Shown: one piece after another, positions 45,697 through 55,100 of the stretch
Position numbering within the stretch: the stretch's first letter is position 1
How the letters are laid out: each line of letters starts with the position of its first letter
Assembly: GCA_012728855.1 (NCBI GenBank)
Contig: JAAYEH010000479.1
Span: 1 to 64,000, forward strand
Length of the DNA: 64,000 bases
DNA from: Rhodopirellula sp.
GTDB taxonomy: Bacteria; Planctomycetota; Planctomycetia; Pirellulales; Thermoguttaceae
Reading direction: 5' to 3'
Translations under genes and position numbers: made by a program
The notes under the pieces: generated by a model
The model's input: the letters and a program-made list of their open reading frames with translations, nothing else
Database searches by the model: none
Told to the model about the DNA's origin: nothing

Positions 45697-47667
45697 TCAT
45701 GACACCGGCCCCGGTTTCTCGACGTCGGGCGGAGGCAAGTCCGCGAGGCTTCGATCGATGTAGGTGCAGTGCCACAGTTGCGTGGAAATCACGCCGACCA
45801 GGCCCATCTCGATGAACAGCCGCCGGAAGCCCTTCCGAATGCCCCGGAACTCATCCCGCCACCGCCCGACCGCCTCGGGGTCGAAATAGCCCGCCTTGCG
45901 AAGCGAAGACTCGCTTAACAACTGCTCGCCCCACGGTGGAATCGGCGCCTCGTGGAAGGCGTCCAACGGTGCGTGGAGCAGTTGTTTGCGACCCTCGGTG
46001 ACGGCCGGCGGAAGCCATCGCCCGGCCAGCTTGCGTTGGAGATACTTGTCGACCAGTCCTCGCAACTTCCAGCGGGGATGGAGCCGCGCCAAAAACCCGA
46101 CCAGGTCTTCGTCGAGGAAGGGATACCGCGGCTGGACGGAGGCATGCATCGCCGAGCGGTCGCCGCGAGCCGTGAGGTGCAATCCGGCCAGGTGGATTTT
46201 CGCCCCCATGTAAACGCCCCGATTCAACGGATGCCACTTCCGCATCCGCGCACCGTCCAGCCCCAGATCTTCATAGCCCAGATAGTCGCCGGTCGCGTCG
46301 AGCATTGCGTCGCTAAAAAATCGGTGTTTCGTCGTGCTCGTCAGGTGATAGACCAAGAGCCAGGCGTTATGGCCTCCAGCAAGCTCCTCCGCTTGCGCGA
46401 TCTTTGCCCAGGGATAGTCCCGCCAGTGACGAACCTGCAAATAGCGCCGGAAGCCGCGGCGGTTTAGCGCCAGTCCCGGTATCAGATCGAGGTAGCCGAG
46501 CTTCTTGTCGATGCGAAACCAGGGATAGCCCGCCTGCCATTCGTCGGCGCCTTCGCCGGTCAGCACGACTTTGCCGCCGGCCGTGTGGACCGCCTCCGCC
46601 AGGCGAAACAGCGCAGCCGCCGACGTATCGATCACGGGGCTTTCGGCTGCCCGCACGAGGCGAGGGAAGACGCCCAGGATGTCCGACGGGGTGCAGTGCA
46701 CTACCGTCGGCGATGATGTGCCGACGTGCTTCGCGACGACATCGGCACCCGCCGATTCGCGGAGATGGGGATGTTCGATCCGGAACGTACAGGTCGGCAG
46801 CGGTTCGCCCCGAATCCGGCGGGCCATGGCCACGATCATGCTTGAATCCAGGCCGCCGCTTGAATAGGCCATCACCGGAACATCGGTCCTCAATCGGCGG
46901 CGAATCGCCTCGAACAATAACGCATCGTACCGGTCGACCAGCTTCGACGCTTCCCCGTCCTCCTCCTGCCCACGATCGGGGAAATCCATTTGCCACCAGG
47001 TTCGCTCGCGAGGCTCGGAGGCTTCCTTCGAGCGATCGATGGTGAGAGAGCGACCGGGCAAGAGCGAATAAACCCCCTTGAAGCACGTCAGCGGGCCGGG
47101 CAGGCCGAAGAACGTGAAGATCTGGCTGATGCCGCGCAGTTCCGGCCGCGGCTCGACCATCCCGGAGGCGAGAAGAACCTTGATTTCCGAAGCGAACAAA
47201 AGCCAATCGCCTTGGCGCGTCCAGTGCAGTGGGCAGACCCCAAACCGGTCGCGAGCCAGCAGCAACCGCCGCCGGCGCCGGTCCCACAAGGCCAGCGCGA
47301 ACTGTCCGCTGAGCGCGTCGAGCATTTCCTCCCCATGGTCTTCCCAGAGGTGTGGCAGCAGGGCTTCGTCCGCGGCGCCGGAAATGCGGTGCCCGTGGCT
47401 CTCGAGGCGGTTCCGCAACTGCGGAGCGTTGGACAAGGCGCCGTCGAACGCGGCGACTACGGTGCCGTCCTCGCCCGCCGGCAAAGGGCGAGGCATGTTC
47501 GGGCCGACCAGTCGAAGCCGCCGCACGACGAGCCCAAACCCCGGCTCCTCCGCGCCGACTTCGTCATCCGGTCCGCGATGGCGCATCGCCGCGGCCATGC
47601 GACCGAGAATACCGCCGGGGACCGAACGCCGCTGCTGCAAATCGATAATGCCGGCGATACCGCTCAT
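45697..47667 (-). CDS. Asparagine-synthetase-like amidoligase lacking the glutaminase cysteine
   Basis: 656 residues with the AsnB layout: N-terminal Ntn glutaminase-like domain (~2-210, with RHRGPDDE, RLRLVG, AAFDGALSN, LARDRFGVCPLHW) and C-terminal ATP-pyrophosphatase domain (PP-loop YSSGGLDSSMIV, ~268-279; GEGADEWQAGYPWF). The residue after Met is Ser instead of the catalytic Cys (MSGIAG against MCGIAG), so glutamine hydrolysis should be lost, as in beta-lactam and carbapenam synthetases. It probably makes an amide using ammonia or an internal amine on a pathway intermediate. A palindromic element lies nine bases before the start, and no good ribosome site is seen. Confidence 0.88.
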   Translation of the reverse strand: MSGIAGIIDLQQRRSVPGGILGRMAAAMRHRGPDDEVGAEEPGFGLVVRRLRLVGPNMPRPLPAGEDGTVVAAFDGALSNAPQLRNRLESHGHRISGAADEALLPHLWEDHGEEMLDALSGQFALALWDRRRRRLLLARDRFGVCPLHWTRQGDWLLFASEIKVLLASGMVEPRPELRGISQIFTFFGLPGPLTCFKGVYSLLPGRSLTIDRSKEASEPRERTWWQMDFPDRGQEEDGEASKLVDRYDALLFEAIRRRLRTDVPVMAYSSGGLDSSMIVAMARRIRGEPLPTCTFRIEHPHLRESAGADVVAKHVGTSSPTVVHCTPSDILGVFPRLVRAAESPVIDTSAAALFRLAEAVHTAGGKVVLTGEGADEWQAGYPWFRIDKKLGYLDLIPGLALNRRGFRRYLQVRHWRDYPWAKIAQAEELAGGHNAWLLVYHLTSTTKHRFFSDAMLDATGDYLGYEDLGLDGARMRKWHPLNRGVYMGAKIHLAGLHLTARGDRSAMHASVQPRYPFLDEDLVGFLARLHPRWKLRGLVDKYLQRKLAGRWLPPAVTEGRKQLLHAPLDAFHEAPIPPWGEQLLSESSLRKAGYFDPEAVGRWRDEFRGIRKGFRRLFIEMGLVGVISTQLWHCTYIDRSLADLPPPDVEKPGPVS

Positions 47668-47675
47668 TGGTTGTT

Positions 47676-47771
47676 AGAGCCTATCCCAAAACCTTGGCGG
47701 AGAGGGGGACAGGCACATTTTGCTCCGAAGACTCCGCAAAATGAGCCAGTCCCCGGCGGTTTTGGGATAGG
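47676..47771. repeat. Palindromic element, copy B, directly before the AsnB-like gene
   Basis: Identical over 96 bp to copy A at 26935, including core GGGGACAGGCAC and GAGCCAGTCCCC. TTGTTAG flanks it on both sides as a 7-bp direct repeat, as expected for a target-site duplication. It starts nine bases before the AsnB-like ATG, where a ribosome site would normally be. Confidence 0.85.
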
Positions 47772-47777
47772 TTGTTA

Positions 47778-47894
47778 GTCATTTGTCATTTGTTGTTTGT
47801 TGTTGTACTAAAGCCGCCCGGTTGCTGCTACCGGCCCACGCGTTGGCACGCTACGTAGGTCGGGCCGGCGAAGTCTTGGCAAATGACAAATGAC
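47778..47894. repeat. 15-bp inverted repeat GTCATTTGTCATTTG / CAAATGACAAATGAC
   Basis: Perfect arms separated by ~87 bases. The arms themselves consist of the heptamer TCATTTG repeated. The right arm lies just after the LeuA-like stop. Could be a remnant terminator or a dispersed repeat. Confidence 0.65.
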
Positions 47895-47896
47895 AA

Positions 47897-49135
47897 CTAC
47901 CTGTGAAAGACTTCGTTGAGCAACTGATCTAGTTCGGCGTCGGATTCGTAGCAGGCGAGCTTGGGATGGGCTTTCAGGTGCGCGAGGATTTGGGCGACTT
48001 GATCGTCGTCTAGCGTTATGCCGTGCTCTTCGAAGCGGTGGCGGACCGCGCGGCGCCCGCTGTGCTTGCCGAGGACAAGCCGCAGCGGCGGTGCGCCGGT
48101 CTGTTCGGGCAGGAAGGGAAGATAGGAAAGGGGATCTTTCAACAGCCCGTCCTGATGCACGCCCGACTCGGTGACAAACAGATTATCGCCGACGACCGGC
48201 TTGTTCGCTGCCGGTTGCACGCCGGTGAGCCGGGCTACCAGGCGGCTCAGCGCGTAAAGCTGGCCGGTGTCGACATGGCAATGGCGTCGATACTGGTCCT
48301 GGTGGAGTTCGACGGCCATCGCGACTTCTTCCAGCGGCGTGTTGCCGGCCCGCTCGCCGATGCCGTTGATCGTCCCCTGGACGATGTTGACCCCCTCGGC
48401 CACACAGGCTAGGGCGTTGGCCGTGCCCAGGCCCAGGTCGTTGTGGAAGTGGACGGCCACGAGCGCCGCGTCGATGTTGGGCACGTTGTCCTGCACCGCC
48501 TTGATCCGATCGGCGGCCTTCTCGGGGGTGAGGATGCCGACGGTGTCGGCGAAGCCGATCGTGGTGGCTCCTGCGTCGATCGCCTCGCGGTAGATCTCGT
48601 GCAGGTAGTCGGGCTCCGTGCGGCCGGCGTCCTCGGGTCCGAAGGTGACGATGCTGAAACACCGTTTGGCGTACTGGATGGCGTCGACCGCGATTTGAAT
48701 AATCTCGGCCTTGGACTTACGGTGCTTCTGCTCGCGATGGACCGGGCTGACGCCGATGTAAACGGTGATGCCTCGCTTTAGCCGGCTCGCTTCCTCCAGC
48801 GCCTCGGCCACCCGATCGATGTCCTGGGGCAACGTGCGGCAATGGGCGGTGATCACCGGGCCGTGGACCTCCCGGACAATGCGACGAATGGCTTCGACCT
48901 CTTCGGGCGAGGCGGCCGGCGAACCCGCGTCGATCGAGTGCATGCCCGCCGCGGCCAAGGCTTTCGCAATCGTCACCTTGGCTTCGGGGTTTAGGCGCAC
49001 GCCGGACATCTGTTCGCCGTCGCGGAGGGTTGTGTCCGAAAGGAACAAGAGACCCTGCCGCTTGTGCCGCCAAATCGCGGCGCGCTCGACCTGCCGGATG
49101 ACTCGGGCCAGCATCGGGAGTCTCGCTTCCCCCAT
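47897..49135 (-). CDS. 2-isopropylmalate/homocitrate-synthase-like DRE-TIM enzyme without regulatory domain
   Basis: 412 residues. Catalytic TIM barrel with LSDTTLRDGEQMSG (~32-45), HFHNDLGLGTANA (~229), IGERAGNTPLEEV; then an IPMS-type linker (NKPVVGDNLFVTESGVHQDGLLKDP, LVLGKHSGRRAV). The leucine-sensing C-terminal domain of LeuA is missing, so feedback control by leucine is not expected. Known family chemistry: Claisen condensation of acetyl-CoA with a 2-oxo acid. Its ATG directly follows the polyketide-synthase stop (TAGATG), so it is translationally coupled and belongs to the pathway. It may make a branched or lengthened acid precursor. Substrate unknown. Confidence 0.9.
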   Translation of the reverse strand: MGEARLPMLARVIRQVERAAIWRHKRQGLLFLSDTTLRDGEQMSGVRLNPEAKVTIAKALAAAGMHSIDAGSPAASPEEVEAIRRIVREVHGPVITAHCRTLPQDIDRVAEALEEASRLKRGITVYIGVSPVHREQKHRKSKAEIIQIAVDAIQYAKRCFSIVTFGPEDAGRTEPDYLHEIYREAIDAGATTIGFADTVGILTPEKAADRIKAVQDNVPNIDAALVAVHFHNDLGLGTANALACVAEGVNIVQGTINGIGERAGNTPLEEVAMAVELHQDQYRRHCHVDTGQLYALSRLVARLTGVQPAANKPVVGDNLFVTESGVHQDGLLKDPLSYLPFLPEQTGAPPLRLVLGKHSGRRAVRHRFEEHGITLDDDQVAQILAHLKAHPKLACYESDAELDQLLNEVFHR

Positions 49136-52100
49136 CTAGCCGTCTTCCTTCAATGCCGGGTCGTCTTTGCTTGCCAGCCGCGTCATGAGGCGCTCCGCCA
49201 ATTGTCGGACATTTTCCCCGGCCATCATCGTGAAGTGGTCGCCCGGCACGGTCTCGACCAACAGGGTCAGGCCGGGGATTTGCTTCCAGCCTAAATCCGC
49301 CTCCAACTCCTGGCCAGACGCATCTTCCAAGACTCGGGTCACCGTGGGCCGGAAGAGCCAGACGGGATGGTCCAGCCGCACGGGCGCGTAATTGACCAGG
49401 GCCTGCACATTCGCCCGGCTGGCCTCCACAAGTCGTTCGATGTGGTCCACCGAGACGTCGGCTTTCATCACTCCGTGCCGCTTGGCCTCCTCCAACGCCA
49501 TCGTCAGCCGCTGTTCGGGAGCCTGGGATCGCAACTGCTCGTAGGACAAGCTCATGTTGCTGTTGGCAAAATAGTTGGAAAAGCTCACCAGGTCGTAGAG
49601 GAAACGGGCTTCATCGTCCAAGTCGACATTCTTGAAAATCGTCGGCGTGGGAGTGTCGAACATCGCCAGGCCGCCCAGTTCATCTTCGTCTCGCAGACGA
49701 CAGGCGATTTCGTAGGCGTAGATCCCACCGGTCGACCAGCCCGCCAGGTAATAGGGCCCCGCCGGTTGCACTTCCCGGATGCTGCGTATAAAATCGTTGG
49801 CCAAATCGTACATGTTGCCGTGCGGTTCTTGACCGGCTTCCAGGCCACGGCCGCGCAATGCGTAGACAGGCCGGCTGCCGGCCATGTTTCGAGCCAACTC
49901 GAGATAGCAGCGCACATCGCCGCCGATCGGATGGACACAGAACAAGGGGGGCCCGTCTCCGTCGCGCTGAAGCGGAACGATCGCTGTCCATTCGGCTGTT
50001 TTGCTTGGGGGTGAAACCACGGCTCGCGCCGTCTCATCGCGCTGGGGCGCGGCCGACTCACCACCCGCGAATGCGTCGGCGGCGGCCTCCGCCAGCCCGG
50101 TCACACTGGGGCCTTCCAGGAACCGTGCCATCGGCAGGGTCAGATCCAATCGTTGCTCGAGGTTGTTCTTCAATTCGATCACCATCAGCGAGTCGAGGCC
50201 GAGCATGCTCAGCGGCTGGTGTACATCGACGCCCGACGGATCGACTTGCATGATGCGGGCCAACTCTCCGGCGAAGTAGTCGCGGAGCCGTTCGACGCGC
50301 TGCTGGGAATTCAATCCCGCCAACACATTGCGGAAAGCATGGTCGACCTTGTCCTCGCCGGCGGTGTTGGATTCCGCGCCTTCCCCTTCCATCCGTTGGA
50401 GCATCGGCGGCCTGCGGCCGCGGAATTGCCCGATCAGGGCCGGCCAATCCGCGTCGATCACGGCGGCCGCGGCCAGTTCCGACTTGAGCAGTGCCGTGAG
50501 GGCGTCCAGCCCTTTGCCGGCCGGGATCAGGCCCATCCCCCTCGCGGTCATCTGGCCGCCACGGTCGGCTTGCACTGCCATTCCGGAATCAGCCCAGGGC
50601 CCCCACTGGATCGACACGGCGGGTAAGCCCAGAGCGCGGCGATAGTGAGCCAGTGCATCGAGAAATGCGTTGCCCGCGGCATAATTTGCCTGCCCCGGCG
50701 AACCGAGCACGCCGGCGATCGAGGAGAACAGCACAAAGAAGTCCAGCGGTGCATCGAGCGTCGCCGCGTGCAGGTTCCAGGCGCCTTCGACCTTGGGGGT
50801 CATGGCCTTGTCGAGTCGGGCCAGGTCCATGTCGAACATCACTCCATCGGCGAGCACGCCGGCGGCGTGAACCACGCCGCGAAGCGGTGGAAAGTCTCGC
50901 GGAACCTGCGCCAACGCGTCGTCCAGCGAATCTCGCGAACCGACGTCGCCCTGGACAGCCACCGCGCGCACTCCCTGCTCGTGCAGGGCGTCGATCGCCG
51001 CGGCGGCTTCCTCCGACGGATCTCGGCGGCCCATCAGCACCAGGTATTTCGCGCCTTCGGAGGCCAGCCAACCGGCGACCCGCAGCCCCAACGCCCCCAA
51101 ACCGCCGGTGACCAGGTAGGCGCCGTCGGAGCGGACCAGGGCGGGAGTCGCCTGGACTTCGTCCACTTCGTCGACTTCGTCCGCGCGTTCGAGCGACACG
51201 ACCACTTTGCCGATATTCTTCCGCTGTGCCATGTAGCGAAAGGCCCCAACAACGTCGTCGATGGGGAAAACCGTCATCGGCAGCGGCTGGTAGACGCCCG
51301 ACTCGAAGTGCGTCATCAGTTCCGCGAACAGATCGCGAATGTCGTCGGGGCGCTGGCGGAGCATGCGGTCCAGATCGATGGCGGAGTAGCTCAAATTGTC
51401 CTGGAAGGGCAACAATCCAATCATGCGATTCTGGTAGATGTCGGTCTTACCGATTTCCAGGAAACGGCCGTAGGCCGCCAGGACGGAAAGACTCTTGCTG
51501 ATCGCATCGCCGGGGAGTGAGTTGAGGACAATGTCCACGCCCTGCCGATCGGTTGCATCGAGGATCTCCGCGGCGAAATCGAGCGTGCGGGAGTTCATCA
51601 CGTGCGGCACGCCCAGCGACTGGAGAAACTCCCGCTTGGCATCGCTTCCGGCCGTGGCGAAAACCTCGCCGCCGATGTGGTGGGCGATCTGGATGGCGGC
51701 CAGCCCGACGCCGCCCGCACCGGCGTGGATCAGCACCCGCTCGCCCGGGCGCATGGCCGCCAGGCGGACGAGGGCGTAATAGGCCGTCAGGAACGTGATC
51801 GGGATCGTGGCGGCTTCTTCGTCGCTGAGGAAGGACGGCTTGGGAACCAGCGCGTATTCGGCTGTGATCGCATGAGAGGCGAAGCTGTACGGGGCCACGC
51901 CCATCACCGCATCGCCCACCTGGAAACGGTTTGCGCCTTCGCCCACCGCAGTGACCACTCCCGAGCACTCGATGCCCAGCGGGATGACTTCATCGGTGAT
52001 GCCCGGATAAAGTCCCATCGCCTTGAGCACGTCGCTGAAGTTGAGCCCGGCGGCGCGAACCTCGATCTCCACCTGGCCGGCTCCGGGGCTGCGCCGCGGA

Positions 52101-55100
52101 TTGGCCTCGAACCAGAGCGAGTCGAAACTGCCGGAACTGCCGGTCCGCAACCGGAACGCAGCGCCGCGCGGCGCCCGCTTCGCCGCAGGGTCGTCCGTCG
52201 CGATCGCGACGGCATCCGCGGCGGACGTGAGGCGAGCGACGAGACGATCGTCGCCGCGATAGGCCACCTGCGACTCCTCCGCGGGCGCAGCCAGTTCCGC
52301 GAGCAGGCAGCGGGCGTTCTCTCCGCCACTAGCATTCGGGTCGAGGTCGAGAAGGCGACATCGCATCTCGGGATGCTCCAGCGCGGCCACCCGGCCCATG
52401 CCCCACAGGGGCGTCTGCACGGGGGAAATCGCTTCTTCCTCGCCGGCCGCTTGGGCGCCTTGCGTCACCAGCCAGAGGCCGGGCGGGCGGGCGAACTTGG
52501 ACCGCGCCAGTTGCTGCACCAGCCGCAACACACTCGCGCAGCCCAGGCGGCGCGACTCGGCCAGCGGCGGGTCGCCGCCGTCGGCCGGCATTCCCAGGTC
52601 GAGGCTCCAGAGATGCACCACGCCGGCGCATTGTCCGCCCGCCTGAAACGCCGCCTCGAGCAACTGCCGATAGTCGTCGCCTTCCAGCGGATCGATCGTC
52701 AAAGTCTCGCGCTTCGCGGTTGCGCCGTTGCCCTGGGCGACCGAACTACTCCCGGGGCGCACCACAATGCACCGCCGGCCTTGCGCCGTGAGGCTTTCGA
52801 CGAGCTTCTCTCCGGTGCCGCCTCGATCCGAGAAGATCAGCCAATCGCCTTGCGGCGCTTCGGTCGCCGTCTCGATCGCTTGCGATTGCCAGTCGACGCG
52901 GTAGAGCCATGAGCGAATATCGCCTTGCCTGTCCTGGCCCTGCGATCGCCCCACGCGCTGGACGCGAACGCCTTCCAGTTCCACCAATACCCGACCGCCG
53001 TCGTCGATCAGAAGGACATTGCCTTCCACCGTCTCCGGGCTGGGGCGGCTGTCGCTGGACGTGCGGACCGCGTAGGTCCACATCCGCTCGGCCAAATCCG
53101 CATGCATCCGCACCGCCCGGACGAACACCGGCATGTACGTATAAGAACTGTCGCTCCCATCCGTCTCACGCGGCACGATGCCGGCCATCGACTGAAAACA
53201 AGCGTCCAATAGCGCCGGGTGCAAGTGGTACTGCCCCAGTTCTTTCGCCACTTCCGGGGAAAGTTCCACCCGCGCCAGGGCATCGTGGTCGCTGCGGCGC
53301 AGGTCATCGAGCACTTGGAAAGCCGGACCGTAAGCCAGTCCGCGGGCGGCGATCTGATCGTAGAACTCCTGCCGAGTCCGCCGGTCGACCGCCCGCCGGC
53401 GAACCTCGTCGCGATCGATGCGAAGCGGTTCGTCGATTGCCGGAGCGTGGCGGATCTTCCCGCACGCATGCATCGACCAGCGGATAGCCGTATCGGCCGA
53501 GTCGGCCGGAGCGCTGTAGACCTCGAAAATCGATTCGCCGCCCAATTCCGGCGACACGGTCACCTGCACGATACGGCCGCCGCCGTCCGGCAAGAACATC
53601 GCCTGCTGGATGGCCACGTTTTCGACCGTGTGCCTGCCGGGGCCGAACATCTGCTCGGCCGCCGCCATACCTTGTTCCACGTAGGCCGCGGCGGGCGTCA
53701 CGGGAGAGCCCTGCACCTGGTGGTCGACCAGATACTTCGGCGAACGATTGCTCAGCCGGCCCTCGAAGAGCGATTTTTCCACGGCCGTTGGGATGGGGCT
53801 TCCCAAGAGCGGGTGAACCGCAGGACCGCGCCCGCCGGCGAAATCGCGGCGGCTCCCCTTGCGGTTGTCGTCGAACCAATAGTGTTTTCGCTCAAAGGGA
53901 TAGTTCGGCAAGACTAGCCGGCGACGAGGCCACGGCCGGTCGAACCCCTGCCAATCGATCTTGGCGCCCAGCAGGTAGAGCTTCGACAAGGAGCCCGAGA
54001 GCACCTGCCAGTCGTCCTGACCTTTTCGTAGCGAGGGGAGCCAGAGCGTGTTCAGTTCGGGCATGACGCGGCGGCCCATGCCCAACAGGCTCGGCGTCGG
54101 TCCCACCTCGACCATCGCGTGGACCTGCTGACCGGCCGCGGTTCGAAACCCATCGGCAAAGCGGACGGCGTTGCGGACGTGGCGGCGCCAATAGGCGGCG
54201 TCCGGAGGCCCGGCGAGAAGATCGCCGGAAAGGTTCGACACCAGCGGTACGCGGGGCGCCTGGTAGGCGATCTCGCCGGCCAATCGCTCGAATTCATCGA
54301 GCATCGGCTCCATCAGCGGGGAATGGAACGCATGAGAAACCGTCAACTGCCGCGAAGCGATTCCTTCTGCTTCGAAGTCGGCGACGAGTTCACGCACTAC
54401 CGCCGAGGCGCCGGAAATCACCGTGTTTTCCGGGCCGTTCGCCGCGGCGATCGATACGCAATCCGAGTAGGGCTCGATCGCTTCGGCCACCACGTCGGCA
54501 TCGGCGAAGATCACCGCCATGAGGCCGTCGTGGGGCAATTGCTGCATCAACCGCGAACGGTGGGCGATCAGTTTCAGGCCGTCTTCCAGGCTGAATACGC
54601 CCGCCACACAGGCGGCCACGTATTCGCCGACGCTGTGCCCAAGCACCACGTCCGGCTCGACGCCCCAGGACCGCCACAGTGCGGCCAAGGCGTATTCGAT
54701 TGCGAACAGAGACGGCTGCGTGTACGCCGTCTCGTCCAGCGGCGAATCGCCACCCGGCTGCGGGTAGATCACCGACAGAAGCGGAAGCTCAAGCTCACCG
54801 CGAAGGATCTCGTCGCATTGCGCGAGCGCCTGGCGAAACACGGGCTGGGTCTCGTACAGCGCGCGGCCCATGCCAACGTGCTGCGACCCCTGACCGGTGA
54901 AGAGAAACGCCAGCTTGGCGCGCGGCACGACCTTCACCTGGCCGTAGCCCTCGGAGGTCTCGCCGTTGGCATAGGCCGCCAGCTTCCGTCGCAGCGAGGG
55001 GCGGTTGGCGGCCGGCAGCGCCAGCCGATGGTTGAAATGCGAACGCCCGGCATTGGCCGAGAAACCGACATCGGCGATCGCGGCCTCCGGATGGCTGTCG

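Larger units (their letters stand above)
47668..47896. other. Spacer between LeuA-like and AsnB-like genes
   Basis: Filled almost wholly by a 96-bp palindromic element (copy B) and a 15-bp inverted repeat with TCATTTG motifs, both listed separately. No coding frame. Co-transcription of the flanking genes across it is possible but would have to pass these structures. Confidence 0.5.
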
